Assembly: GCA_022925895.1 (NCBI GenBank)
Contig: JAKSYS010000217.1
Location: 1 to 64,000 of the forward strand
From: Fragilaria crotonensis
Lineage: Eukaryota; Bacillariophyta; Fragilariophyceae; Fragilariales; Fragilariaceae
Reading direction: 5' to 3'
Length of the DNA stretch: 64,000 bases
Under the pieces are notes generated by a model that was given only the letters and a program-made list of their open reading frames with translations, did no database searches and was not told where the DNA came from. Every line of letters starts with the position of its first letter. Position 1 is the first letter of the stretch. The position numbers were made by a program, and so were the translations under genes. Shown one piece after another: positions 11,640 through 24,400 of the stretch.

Positions 11640-13015
11640 CAACTTTACCGGTGAGGTCAAGGACAACTGTATTACCACCCGCGACACACGTGTCAGCGTG
11701 GGTGTCAGTTCCATTCGTCCCTCAACGCCTGTCTCGGTCTCGACTAATTGACTCGAATCCATGACGTTTCTGCGGGTGACCATCATCACGTGACGAACAG
11801 CCCTCGGAGTGGGCAACGCTGCCGTAGAAGAGACGGCCGAAACCGTTGCCTTCTTCTTGGATTTCTTGTGAGCACCACGTCCAAACTCGTTACCTCCTTG
11901 GGTCGTCGTATCAGTTTCATTCGCATCGTCACCCTCGCTTTGTGCAGCCTCATCATCCTTGTCCTTACTCGATTCGGCAGAAGCTGCTTTCCTTTTACTA
12001 GAACCCTTCTTTTCTTTGCCTTTAGATCCCTTTTGTTTCTTGAGCTCGATGACCTTGGTACGCTCTTCAGGCGTGAGCTGTTTCCACTCCTCCGTCGAAT
12101 AAAATCGGGCCTCAAGTTTCTTCTTCCCCCTTCGTTTTTCCGTGAGCGTTGCTCCCGCCGTCAGTCGAAGACACATTGCGATCATCGCCCCAGCCCTCTT
12201 GGCTTGACGATGAATCATCTGGTTGGCGACCAATGTTCCTAAGAACTGTTGAGTCGCCTCGAAGCTGTCCTGATATCGATCCTCGCTAAGGACACATGTG
12301 ATCCCGGCCTCCAGCGACGAATCCGATATTCCAGCGAGAAAGTCCGACACCTTCTTTGTCTCGGGAATGGGCTCGTTGCAGTCTTCAAGCTCATTGTGCG
12401 CAGACTGATGTATTGCAACATACTGAGCAAAAGTAAACTGCTTCCTTATGCCCCGATAACTGGACGATGCGATTGAAGCATATGCCTTGTTCTTGCGAGT
12501 CTTGACCGATGTCTTCCCCTCGCACTGGCGACGTAAGGCAAGCACCGCTCCTCTACCGTCCATCGTCTTGTCAAAGCGTTTAACAAACGACCATCCGAAC
12601 CCGTCAATAACGAGGCTCTTAATGATCTCCCACAAGCTCACGTTGTCAACAGCATAATGCTCGCCTGACAACAAAACAATATCAATGATCTTCTTGGTGT
12701 GCGTGGAATACGTTGCACCTCGAATCTCATCTGTGACCACATCATGGTCTCTAATCGTGTACAGCAACGGAATCTTGGCAGCACCCCGAATACGCCCGGG
12801 TAATTCTTAAGCTTCTCCCAGAACTTGAACCACTCCTTTTCAGCCTTTAACGGGTCCGGCTTCGTTGGGATCTGGTCCTTCCTGGCAGTGATCTCGATCT
12901 CATCGGAGCGCAAAACATTCATGTATTCCGACAAAACCGCAGCGGTAAAAAGGATGGGAGTCACTGGCAAACCACACATGTGACGCTCCTCAGCCCAGTA
13001 CTTGAAAGCATTCAA
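11640..13015 (-). CDS. Copia gag region (fossil)
   Basis: Lysine-rich gag-like region with the UBN2-like helical part (FAQYVAIHQSAHNELED, VSDFLAGISD) and a basic tail (KKLEARFYSTEEWKQLTPEER), upstream of protease. This is the expected place and composition for copia gag. Parts are in more than one frame. Confidence 0.7.
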
Positions 13016-13849
13016 CCGCCTGATAGAAGCAGTTGAGAAAATGACGTCAGGTGGGGAAGACTTGATTGCATTTTTATCATCGTGTCAAAGCTCTCCTTCG
13101 AAGCCATGAGAAGCTCATCCGTAGAATCAAAACCTTGATCGGTCATCATGTAGGTTGCAGTCGTTTGGTTGAGGCCACACCTCTCAAAGCCGCTCTCATA
13201 TTGACTGCATCGGCCATCTTTCTATGATCCAAAACCTTGAGAATAGAGCGATTAAAACACAAACCGTTCAAGAAGTGAGTAATCTTCGAGAGAGACCGTT
13301 CCAGCATTAGTTTCCCAACGGTTCCCGAACCATATTTCAGCGGAAGTTGCGCCAACCGAAATCAATCAGCGCCCGAGGTGTTACTTGCTCAATACCGACG
13401 CATCGGTTGAGACAATTTTAACCGGATGTAATATCGCGAAAGAAGCGACCAAAAATTGCGCACCGACCTCGACTGTCGCCCCACAGGACCAAAACGGAAA
13501 CGGTGATCTGTCCCATGCAGTCTGACAGAAGGACGAACCTTTGGACAGCTGTGAGTATGCGTCGCTGTGTAAAGAAACGACACGACATCACTCCTCAACT
13601 ACCGCAGGCATGACAAGGAATCGCACGCATCCCATTGATAATCACCGCAAACGAACGTCGCCATAAACATTATCCATCCGGGGATTCGAGGGCTGGGACT
13701 CGTTTTCTGTTACCCATGTGAAGGCGCATGCGCCGACCCGATCACACATTCGTCGTCGATTGATTCAGCCCAGCCAAGCTGCCATATACCGAAACGACGA
13801 TGGTGCTGCTATGCCAAAGTTGCCCTGCAGCGCCTTGGGTCTGATAAAC

Positions 13850-14058
13850 TATTAATATCTGTCCGCATAATCAAAGATCTAGGCAAGGCCTTTCGCAGGT
13901 GAATGTGCCCCGAAGAGGCAGCATGTTAGTGATGCTAGTAACTTAAAAAATTATAACACATACTTCGCATTCCTCTACGCATCATAGCTACCGTACGAAT
14001 CGTACGGTCATGCATATGCAGTAGCCTGAAAACACGATAGCACTAGCAGAACTTAACA
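13850..14058 (-). repeat. Copia 5' LTR
   Basis: 209-bp partner of the LTR at 7370-7578. For the minus-strand element this is the upstream LTR and would hold the promoter. Confidence 0.9.
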
Positions 14059-14313
14059 CTGCGACCGGTCAAAACGTCAAAACAGCGAACGGTTTCGCTT
14101 CATTTACCTCCGCCCTTCTCCGCACACACTCACACACACATCCTCTATGTTTTCCATCGTGTCTGTTCGTTCCAGTTTCACATTTCACATTCTGCAATCG
14201 ACTATCCACTCAATGTAGTTAGTACATGCAGTAGCATCACGATCTCGTATCCATCGTGAAAGTCGACCAGTCCTCACTCATCCCGCCGACGGAATCCTAC
14301 TACTGGTAGTATC

Positions 14314-15108
14314 ATGAATACTATTACGGTACAAGTAAATCAGATGGACGACAACGACGACGACGACGTAAGCTCGCTCAGCAATGTCAGCAGTGGCGTT
14401 GCATCAGCAATTCCCGCAAAGGGGATTGACTTGAACCGTTATCTTATAGAGCGATTCAATCCAGACACTCAGCCTCATGAATCAAGAACAGAACAAAATT
14501 CGGAGAAAGAGACTCGTTTCCTGTGTTTCAATCACCAATCGTTGGCGCGAGCGGGCGTTGAAGCTCAAGAACTTGTGCATGAGATGCAGCAATGGTGCCA
14601 GCAAGAGGAGCAGGAAATGATCAATTTTGAACGTCTTGCAGTGTTCTACCAGTGGCAACGAAGTATGCACATTGACTTTATGCCAATCCTTTGCCAAGAT
14701 GAAAGCAACTTGCGAGAGATTCCTCAAGAGCAAGAAAACGCACTGACGATGAAAAGGAGCTTGAAAAGGCAAAGAGATTACATGCTGATGCTGCGACGAA
14801 GCTCGCAAAGCCAGAGAGAAAAATGCGGAGCCTTTGCGGAGTATTCTGATTTAGGGAAGGAACTTGTCGTGGCTCAGATGGGACAAGCTGAGGCACAGAG
14901 GAAATTTTCCGAGGCTGGAAGTCGGTTGGTTCTTGATGACCTCCGGTCTGCACAGCACGCTTATAGAACAGCTGGTTTCAACGGCTGCACGTGTTGCCGA
15001 AGTGGTCGTTCATATGGCTACAACGAACATGTTTCAAGTCACAATTTACATTCATCTAACAAGTATAAGGCTATCCCGTTCCATGCCGTAACATACGCCG
15101 CATACTAG
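14314..15108 (+). CDS. Coiled-coil protein of unknown function
   Basis: ATG at 14314, acidic start (MDDNDDDDVSSLSNVSSG), then Glu/Gln-rich helical sequence (MQQWCQQEEQEMINFERL). Around 14,735-14,810 another frame reads DDEKELEKAKRLHADAATKL, a strong coiled coil. The shown frame resumes at KCGAFAEYSDLGKELVVAQM. So the true product probably needs two small frame changes, plausible as run-length errors in the A-rich tract at 14,818-14,824. After about 14,940 copy B suggests the better reading (PSGLHSTLIEQLVSTAARVA). The gene crosses the left edge of the 2.5-kb repeat at 14,808, which suggests that copy A sits in its original place. No domain recognised. Confidence 0.55.
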   Translation: MNTITVQVNQMDDNDDDDVSSLSNVSSGVASAIPAKGIDLNRYLIERFNPDTQPHESRTEQNSEKETRFLCFNHQSLARAGVEAQELVHEMQQWCQQEEQEMINFERLAVFYQWQRSMHIDFMPILCQDESNLREIPQEQENALTMKRSLKRQRDYMLMLRRSSQSQREKCGAFAEYSDLGKELVVAQMGQAEAQRKFSEAGSRLVLDDLRSAQHAYRTAGFNGCTCCRSGRSYGYNEHVSSHNLHSSNKYKAIPFHAVTYAAY

Positions 15109-15151
15109 GCGCCATTGCATGATTTCTGGCGCATCCAGGAAGTAATGTTGA

Positions 15152-16165
15152 TTAGGGTACCGGTACCTGCAGCTGAACAGAGAAGTAGCCGTTATAACCA
15201 GGGAAAAAGGAGGCCGGATACCAATGTTGAGCTCCCGCGTAATTAATGCCACCAACGACCCAGACTTGACAATCGACTACTGTCATGGTGCTGATCGGCA
15301 TTTTCACCTCCCAGACGCGGTGGCCCGTACCAAACGAATCCATCGCCTCCAAAGTAGTTGGGATTGAGGACGCAGGAGGGGACTGGGCATTGATCCGGAA
15401 AGCCGAAACTAGCCCGTTCAGGGTCCCAGACTGTCCATCATTACCCCAGTTCGCTTGGCCTGTCGCTTGCTGGAATTCGACCCCGTTACCCGGGTAGCTA
15501 TTATCCTCGTTCCAAACACCAAATCCCAAGAGGTTGCCATTCGAAGTAGCCCCTCTTGACTTGTCCAGCCGGTGATATCAAATGCCCCATAGATGAAATT
15601 GGCATCGGCTTTGAAATAAGCCGTGCCGCCACCGTTGCCGATCGTGGCGGTGGCTGCGCCGGTCCATTCATTGGGGCTGATTATCCCGTCGATGTTTGGG
15701 GTCGATTACATTCACAGGAGAGTTCACACATCCAGTGGCAGGGTCGCAGCTGTCCACCGTACAGGCCTTATTGTCGTTGCAATCACGCTCTTTGGAGATT
15801 CGTAGAGCACGCGTTGGAAACTTCGTTGGAGGCGCGTTGGAGCGCGCGTTGATAGCCTTTGCCTCCTTTCAATAGACGCTCCTCCGGATCGATGATGAGG
15901 CAAGCGCTCGTTGGAGCGCGGGTCGGAAACGTCGTTGGAGCGCGGGTTGGAAACTTCGTTGGAGCGCGCGTTGGAGCGCTCGTGCCCTTGCCTTGTTTAA
16001 GCAAACGATGCTCGTCTTGATCGATGCTGACGATGCTGTCCTTTCAAGCTCGTCGCCAGTGGTGATCGAGTGGGGGGGGATGTTGTTCTGGGCACAGGCA
16101 GTGTCACCGAGAATGGCAATGGCCGCGACGAATCCAATGGACAGAGTCGGAATGGAAAGCTTCAT
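15152..16165 (-). CDS. Secreted protein with PT-rich linker and CBM9-like domain, copy A
   Basis: Start ATG 16165 (MKLSIPTLSIGFVAAIAILG), a clear signal peptide ending near ACAQ. Then a low-complexity APTRAPTKFPTRAPT linker, a Cys-rich CxDxxxC-type segment (CDPATGCVN in copy B), and a beta-rich domain beginning IDGIISPNEW that resembles CBM9/DOMON-like carbohydrate-binding sandwiches (tentative). It is expected to be exported, as a cell-wall or extracellular protein. In this copy the C-terminal half (15529-15152, ending QLQVPVP) is in one frame while the N-terminal half is interrupted at base runs. In copy B the reverse holds. Together they suggest one intact gene of about 340 residues and base-run errors in both copies. 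Confidence 0.7.
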
Positions 16166-16469
16166 GGTCACAGTGAATACCTTTCTGTGTTGTGCGTGTT
16201 GTGTTGTCAGTGTTGTCAGTCGTCGAAACGAATTAAAGAGAACCCAACTGAATGGATCTATGCAGCAGCAGAAACAATGTTCCACTCCAGTACTTACGAG
16301 TAGATTGGGCTGACGACACGATAACTCGACGGCTTTTTCCCAAGTTATGAGAAAAGTGGATGCGAAATGAAAGTGGTGGTGTTCTCAATATTTGGATTGA
16401 GGATGGTGGCAAACATTGGGGTTCGGATTTGGTTGACTTGATTGTTCGCTGGCATCGACACAAACGCTA

Positions 16470-17240
16470 ACGATGGGCTAATGTTGTCATCAGTACTCGA
16501 GACAAGATTGAAGTGCAGAAAGATCATCGATGGAAGATGGATAAAAAAGAACCGAGCAATACACTATAAATGAATTATGCATCAACCGGTACTTGTACCA
16601 AAGTTTAACAGGAAGATACAGGAAGCTCTTGGCGTCTTCCTCTAGCAAAAGCAAGTTGCTCGAAGGAATGAGATCCAGCGTCACTCGAGATTGCGGAGAA
16701 CTTCAGCTTGCTTTTTGCTAAGGAGACGTCACATAGGCAGCTCTAAATAACCATGAGCTAATGTTGTCATCGGTACTCGAGACAAGATTGAAGTGCAAAA
16801 GACGGATGAAAAGAACAGAGCAATACACTATAAATGACTTATGCATCAACCGGTACTTGTACCAGGTGTCGTTGCTAATGGGACCAGGCTGGCGAATTAG
16901 TAATTAACTCCGCAACATCAACGTCCGTTTGCACAGGTCAAGTGCTGATACTCGGCACATGTAAATGGCTCATCCAAAGTTTAACGGGAAGATACAGGAA
17001 GCTCTTGGCGTCTCCCTCTAGCAAAAGCAAGTTGCTCGAAGGAATGATATCCAGCGTCACTCGAGATTGCGGAGAACTGCAGCTTGCTTTTTGCTAAGGA
17101 GACGTCACATAGGCAGCTCTAAATAACCATGAGCTAATGTTGTCATCGGTACTCCGAGACAAGATTGAAGTGCAAAAAGATGGATAAAAAAGAACAGAGC
17201 AATGCACACTATGACATACAACTAGCTACCATGTACCCTT
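16470..17240. repeat. Tandem repeat, about 2.5 units, inside copy A
   Basis: The motif CTAATGTTGTCATC recurs near 16,479, 16,757 and 17,135. A longer block with GGAAGATACAGGAAGCTC recurs near 16,610 and 16,987. Spacers carry ACCGGTACTTGTACC palindromes. The same arrangement is at 39,677-40,400 in copy B. Confidence 0.8.
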
Positions 17241-17424
17241 GTACTACTGGTACCACATAAAAATGGCTTTGAACCAATAGTTTCACAAGAGTTTTGACTT
17301 ACCAAATCTCGGCAGAAACACATAAATGTTTTACTAACAGTTCGTATCATACACAATTTCCTAGTTTGGAGTTTTTACATCGAGTTCTGTCCTTCGACCG
17401 TCCATCAGTAGAAACAGTAGGAAG

Positions 17425-20324
17425 TTGTTGCGTACCTCCGCACCGTTCACCATGACTGAAGGAACGGCCCCGTTGCCGTTCTTTGCGTCTGATAACCCCC
17501 CTGATGTTACCGCATCTGTGTTCAACTTTACCATCGTTGCCTATGTTCAAACTCCTGCTTTGATTGAGCGCGAGAATGATTCGAAAGCAGCGATTGAAAA
17601 TCGAAAAGTCGATGATGATAGTTACCGACGCTCGGTTTCACCGACCAGTTGGCACCGGTTCACTACCTTAGGATTTCAAGCAACGCATGGCAAAGACTTC
17701 GATATGATTTGGAGAGACCGTAACTCCAATCCCTTTGTTTTCATCGACTCGTATGGTATAACTACAAGGCTTACGTTGATCGTGAATGCAATGTTAACCC
17801 TAAGTTACACGCATGGGCAACCAACGTCTCGCATCCATTTTTACTCGAACATTCACCAGAATCGTTGGAAATGGACACAGAACGGTTTAGTTGGCCACGC
17901 ATTCTTGCTCATTTTGCTAAACACTTAGACAAAGGTCTGTGGAAAGCAGTAAAGGGAACGAATAAACGTAACGAAAAATGTCGACAGATCTATCTCCAAC
18001 CAAACATTTCGACAATGAGGAATTGGACAACCACGGGAAAAGCGCACGATTCAACATTCCTGTTCCCGAGATAACTGAAGACAACAATTCGGATCAGTTG
18101 AGACCAGAAATCGAGGAGGTCGCTACGTTGATGACAAACATGACAAACCAGGATGTCGGGTGGATTCGGACTCTGAGTCTGATGCTAAGCAATCGGCGTT
18201 TACGCTGAGCAACGAGGTTAGGACAAATGACGGCACGCATCGCATTTCGATTAAATGGAAATTATCCCGAAGGAGTTCACGGAGCTGGTCGATAACAAAA
18301 CTCGTCTCCACTCAGAAATCTTTTCGGTTTTGGGCGTTGTATTTCAGGAGACTGACGGGTATTTCTACCAATGGGATAGTGATGAATTGATCTATCCAAA
18401 AAAGAGCCCACGAGTTGACTGTTTCGGATTTGAAAGACTACTTAGAGCCTCAAATCACGACAGCTCAGTCTCTGCACTTGGTCGTTTTTGCAGTACGCTT
18501 CGCTTTCGCCGAGAATCCTATTTCGTGGAGGAATTCCACTCACGTCCAATCCGCTATGAAACTGAACAATCTTCAGATTCATGAATCCAATGTCAACACT
18601 ACCGCAGGAATTCCAGTGGTGGCTGGGTATATTCTACTGAAACATCCGACGATGACTTTAAGGCATAAGTATACACAATTCCTCAGGTCTCGAATCGTGG
18701 ATACGTTGCCTTACTTCGACATTCGCCTCCATCGGAAGACACCAACAGACAAGTCGATCGCCCATTTGGTGGTATACTGCGGGGAAAAACAGGTGACAGA
18801 TCTATGCCAAGAGCTCTCGACAATCTTGAACGGACAAAACACGGCTGTGTTCCTCCCCTCGATACACATTTGCAAATATGACAAACGATCAAATCGACAA
18901 CCATTTCAAGATGCATGAAACGTACATCCGGGCATTACAACCAATCTCATTGGCACCGCTTGTGACAACGTTAGATTTGAAACGGGTGGAGTACTTTCCA
19001 GATGGCACGACAATCGAAAGGTCGACTCGCGATTGGGTTTTGTCCCTCAGACGAGAGGACGGGGACACACATGCACAATGCGATGTGGTAAATGGAGTAA
19101 AGAACGTCAGAACTGCATATGTCATGGCTCCTGCGGCTTATGTGTCAGAAATTCGAGCGATGGTGGCGAAATACAAGGAACGTCTACGACCGATTGCTCG
19201 CCGAGAAGCAAAGTATCGAGAAGGGATTCCAGACTTACCAGATGTCATTCACATTACATCTACTGTTCAAACTAACCTAGACTTTATGGCAAAAATGTCC
19301 TCCAGCGATATTTGGAGTAAAGCTCCGCCATCGGTCAAAGCCTTGTCTTCTGCTGTCGCATCAGCTGCAGCAAACCGTACAGCTCCGTCGGACGCATCGG
19401 CCAACAGTGACAATACCGCTCAGTGGCCGTCGTTGGTAAAACGACCAGGACTTGACGTCTCTAATCCGATCAAGTCAGTACCTAAGTCGGGTGCCAATCT
19501 ACCGCGTAAGGGAAACCAAAACTCAACTGGACATGCATGGTAAATCATCCCATATCAGTCTCACGTCGGAAGAAGTTGATGACCGAGCCGACACAGCCTC
19601 TACCCATTCTCTGACCAATACGTTGAGATCGTCAACGACCATGCGGATGATGGAGTTGGAAAACCAGATGCGCGAATGTCGAGAACTCCTACGTTCGAAC
19701 AGGGAAGCAGCTCGAGACTCGTCGGACAGATTGGCGGCAAACGAACAAAGTCTTCGAGAAACTATGGAGACCATAACGGAAATGACACATACAGTGGCTG
19801 GATTACAAACGCAGTTCGCGGGTTTCAACATCACGATGGAGAGCATGCGACTCATGTTGCACACACTGATGCATCAGTCAAGCGGCAACAATGTTCCAGT
19901 CGAAAGTAACTTTTCATATTCAGCTTTTCCGTCGTTTCCAATGCCGCATCATCAGTTGACGACAATTTCTGAATCCACTCGCACAACTGAGTTACAAGGC
20001 ACGGGGGACAGCACATCCGTGGCATCAGAGGACTCAATGTATCGCAGATCTCCCGAGAAGAAGAAAACGAGGAAATACGATGAGCAGAATATCTCGAATT
20101 CAGCAAGTCCCCCAGTCGACCTTGAAGATGTTCAAATGTGCCTTTTCGAGGAAGGACCCCCAGCAGATGAAACTCAGGACACTGTTATTGCCAATGCTTT
20201 ATCGGGCCAATCTAATGACGACCTCGTTCGACAATCCACGTCACAAACTCACAAACAAAATTCAAGCCCCCCGGACGCTCAATACACAAATCCAAGTGAT
20301 CCGGCTGGGCGTGAGGACACGTAA
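17425..20324 (+). pseudogene. LINE ORF1 (gag-like) region
   Basis: About 2.9 kb of consecutive open stretches in several frames, which I read as one large ORF1. Parts in order: an N-terminal region (SWHRFTTLGFQATHG); a globular part near 18,300-18,950 (IFSVLGVVFQETDGYFYQWD, GYILLKHPTMTLRHKY); a basic segment (VKALSSAVASAAANR); a long coiled coil near 19,620-19,870 (MMELENQMRECRELL); and a Ser/Thr/Gln-rich tail. Coiled coils are usual for LINE ORF1 proteins, which bind RNA. No zinc knuckle seen. Boundaries are approximate. Confidence 0.6.
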
Positions 20325-21400
20325 TGAGCCAATACAAGCGAGTGTCGATGGCATCTGAGACGGAAACTGAGTTACCGTCAAACGATGCACAGTCAGTCGA
20401 TTCCGGAACTTCGATTCCTATCGACAATGAAACGTCAATTCCCATAAGTATATTGGATAGCGCGAAGTTACAATGGCGACAGCTATTTTCCAAGCCGATT
20501 ACGGACAATGATTCGAGACCAACGACACTGACAACTCTGAACATGCGTTCTAACGTCCCTTGGGGAGATGACTTGGGACCCAAAGACTCGAGTATCATAA
20601 GACTCTATTCAATTAATGTCAATGGCATTTCTATCGACCGGAGAGGAGGCACGTTTGATGACATTTGCCGGTCAATCAAAGAGGTCCAGGCGGACATCTT
20701 CTGTGGGCAGGAACATAACTTAGACACTACGCAATTTCGAATTCGGAGCGCCTTGTTTGAATCAGCAAAACAACATTGGAAGCGACATCGAATATCTCTC
20801 GGAACGACACCAATAACGGTGGAAAATTCTTATAAACCGGGGGGGGGACAATGATTTTGACGGTAGACAGCTTGATGGGACGTATTGTTCGTCAGGACCG
20901 TGACCCATGGGGACGATGGGTAGTTCAGGAATTCACAGGCAAAGGAACACGCAAGATTGCTGTTTTTTCAGCCTATCAACCCGTGGACAAGGCGATTAGC
21001 CCAGGTACCATTACAGTGGCGGCTCAACATGCGAGCCTCCTCAGACTGACACAAGATCAAGTTCTGAACCCGCGAACAGCGTTCCGGAGGGATCTGCTGA
21101 AAGCGTTACAGACATACGCATCGGTCGGCACGATGTTGCTGGTAGTAGGAGATTTCAACGAAGTTTTTGGGGCTGACCCAGATGGTATGAGCAAGATCGC
21201 AGGGCAATTGGGTCTCATCGATGTCTTCGCAAGGCGAAATTCTTCTACACCCCCAGTCACTTATGCACACGTGGTACGAAACGTCTGGACTATGCACTTG
21301 CTAGTCCCGCTGTGAGTGATGCTGTGATTTCCGCTGGATACGAAGCATTCAATGCACATATAGTGTCTGATCACAGAGGCTTCTATCTCGATTTTGACTC
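20324..21400 (+). pseudogene. LINE ORF2: APE-type endonuclease domain
   Basis: Exonuclease-endonuclease-phosphatase fold motifs appear in order: SINVNGIS (about 20,610), CGQEHNLD (about 20,702), VVGDFNEVFG (about 21,147), the KRLDYALASP segment (about 21,282, in a shifted frame) and SDHRGFYLDF (about 21,367). These are the catalytic Asn, Glu, Asp-Asn and Asp-His positions of the family, which nicks the target DNA for target-primed reverse transcription. Frame changes lie near 20,850 (in a run of nine G) and 21,270-21,315. Confidence 0.85.
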
Positions 21401-24400
21401 CAATGTCCTATTCGGTTCCGACACTCAAAAATTGGTATCAGCAGAAAAGAGGGACCTGTCGTCGAATAATACACAACAAGTGACGGAGTACATCCGGGAG
21501 AAATATCGGATTCTGTTCCATCATCACAACGCCTTCGTTAGGAGCGCACAATTGACACAACCTGGCAATCGTCATGCTTTTGCAGAACGACTGGACCAAG
21601 ATGTTTTGACGGCAAGCTTGGCAGCAGCAGCAAAAGTGAAAAAGTTTGGAGAACCCGCATGGTCGGTGGAACTTGCCGAAGCTCGCAAACAAGTTGTTGT
21701 ACTGAAGAAGCATTTGTCAGCTCTTCGCACACACTACGACCATTCCAGTGTCTTAGCGCGCGAGATGGCTCAATTATCAACACCAGTGCCGTTGCCCCCT
21801 ACACCGCGTGAGTGTTCTGCGGAAATTCGCAAGGTTGAATCATCCATCAAGGCAATCATAGCTGAGAGCTATGAACGTCGAGATCAAGAACGCCAACGAA
21901 AAATTGCAGTACTCGAAGCGACTGGGAAGCAAGCGGACAAAGAATCAGCAACTCGGTTGAGACATATGAAAAAGGCCGAAGATATCAAGCAGTTATTTCG
22001 CAAGATTAGTGGCGTACGGAAGAACAAATTAAGACAAGGAGTAACGAGAATTGAAATCCCCTTGCATCCAGACGACAATCCCAAGATGTGTACTGAATGG
22101 CGACAGATAGATGTGCCAACTGAGATTGTTCGGCTATTACAGGAACGCAACCGGGCTCATTTCGGACAAGCAAAGGGAACACCCTTCACTGTTGCACCAC
22201 TTCTTGACGACTTAGGCTTTTGTGGGGATCGACCCTCGAGTACGAGGATTTTGGACGGCACATATCAACTCCGGACGAACGATGACGATGACGTGAGTAA
22301 AAATGTGAGACTCTTGTTGCAGCACATGACACAGGTTCACGAAATGGCAGCGTCCCCCTCGTTTCCAACCATCTCAATGGACGACTTCATGAGTAAATTG
22401 CGCGTCTGGTCGGAATCCACCACCACGTCTCCGTCAGGATTACACCTCGGACACTATAAGGCCTTGATTGCACGACATTCATACTCATCAGACCTCCCAG
22501 ATGATGAATTGACCCCAGAGTTCCGAAGAAACCGAGACGAGCTTGACATGATGCAAAACGACCTGCGGACTTTGCACTTGAATCTGTTGAATTATGCGCT
22601 TGAGCGAGGCTATTCGTATAAACGTTGGCAAACAATTGCCAATACAATCCTCTTCAAAGATCCGGATAACGTTCGGTTACATCGTACTCGAGTGATTCAC
22701 ATTTATGAAGCGGACTTTAATCTCGCCTTGGGAATCAAGTGGAGGATTCAGATGTATCAAGCCGAGGCCCTGGCAGCATTAAATGATGGGCAGTATGGGT
22801 CTCGACCACGACGAAATGCAACGGATCCAGTGTTCATCGAGGAACTCCAGTGTGAGATCTCTCGGGCCACTCGACGGTCAGTGGTCTTGATCAATTATGA
22901 TGCGCTTGCATGTTTCGACCGAATGATTCAAAATGCAGCAATGATTGTTAGTCGGAAGTTCGGCGTTCCGCTTCCAGTAACTCAGGCCAATGCAGTAACC
23001 TTGGAGAGCGGAGTTCAGGGTCCGTACAGAATTAGGCCTCGCTCCAAATGGTTACGTACATTCGGATAGCAAGCCCATCTATGGCACGGGACAGGGCAGT
23101 GCCAACTCCCCAGCGATCTGGTGTTTTCTGTCGAGTTGTCTCATGGATGCCTATGACACGACTGCAACACCTGCGGTATATTATTCACCGGATGAAAGCA
23201 CGTCAGCGTCTTTGGGATTAGTAGCTTTTGTGGACGATTGCAATGGGCAGGCGAACAATTTTTTAGCACCAGGATCTGATGAGACGCTTCGGGATATCTT
23301 GGTACGCACGCAGAAGAATGCACAATTGTGGAATGACTTACTCCACTCGAGTGGTGGCGCACTGGAATTATCAAGTGCTCGTGCCAAGTACTCCATTGGT
23401 GGTTTACACAGCAAGGAGCACCATTTTTGGCCCCAAAACAATCTGCTCACCAAGAAGTGTTGCGTGTCATAGATCGCGCCACCGGCACGACCCATCAACT
23501 ACCTTTACTGTCACCGTATGAGGCACATAAGACATTAGGGCACTATAAAGCACCAGCTGGGAATCAAACCGAACAATTTCGAAAACTCAAATCAAAGAGC
23601 GACGAGATAACGACCTTCCTGTGGACATGCCCCCTTACGCGACTCGAAACATGGACTTTTTATTATGCCTGCTACCTCCCAAGTGTTGGTTATCCACTAG
23701 CGTGCTCATCCCTTACACGACAACGACTGGATCAGGTACAACGGAAAGCGATGGCGATCATTGTCCCACGTTGCGGTTTCAATCGGCATACCAAGGGCGA
23801 GATCCTCTACGGTCCTTTGGAGTTGGGTGGGCGAACTTCCGTCATCTCTATGTTGAACAAGGCATTGGGCAAGTGTCCCTCTTTATGAGGAATTGGAGAT
23901 TGAAATCGACAGCGGGGAAACTCCTTCGCATTGCAGTCGGATGGTTCCAACACCAAGTCGGTACCTCATATTCAATTCTGGAACGAGTCGACACGGTCCT
24001 CCCCCATCTAGAATCCAAGTGGCTGGCCTCGCTACGCGACTTCTTAGCTTCCATACAATCAAACCTCCAACTTGACAATCCGTGCATTCCTAAGATCCAA
24101 CGTTACCATGACACACATATTATGGACGCTATATTGACTTCTGCGTGGTTCTCAGCATCGGAGATTCGACGCCTCAATTATTGCCGCCTTTACCTTCAGG
24201 CCCAAACAATTTCCGATCTCACAGAGGTTTCGGGGCGTTATCTGGATCGAGCGAAGTATGAAGGTCGCTTCTCGCATAATAGTAGCTGCACGCACGGCAT
24301 GTGGATCCACCAGCAATGCCCGTCGCCTGCGGAGTGGAAATTGTGGCAGCGAGCGAATTTGTTGTGGAGTGATGAATCTGGGAAGTTACATCAGGCATTG

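Larger units (their letters stand above)
7370..14058 (-). mobile_element. Ty1/copia LTR retrotransposon
   Basis: A 6.7-kb copia element on the minus strand. Two 209-bp LTRs (5' LTR 13850-14058, 3' LTR 7370-7578, beginning TGTTAAG on the minus strand) bound gag, protease/integrase and RT/RNase H regions in copia order. A short target repeat CTGC (or ACTGC) lies at 7366-7369 and 14059-14062. A purine-rich tract precedes the 3' LTR. The LTRs differ at only a handful of sites, so the insertion is fairly recent. It is broken, with roughly four or five breaks, although the RT region is a single long open frame. Its family is that of diatom copia (CoDi-like) elements, judged by the RT and integrase style. 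Confidence 0.92.
14808..17351. repeat. 2.5-kb direct repeat, copy A
   Basis: Matches 37996-40551 in the same orientation at about 99% identity. By eye I see roughly 25 differences, about 20 of them length changes in single-base runs. Left edge AAGCCAGAG, right edge TTCGTATCATA; outside these points the flanks are unrelated. It contains the 3' end of the coiled-coil gene, an antisense secreted-protein gene and a tandem repeat. It lies immediately before the 5' end of the LINE. Confidence 0.95.
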
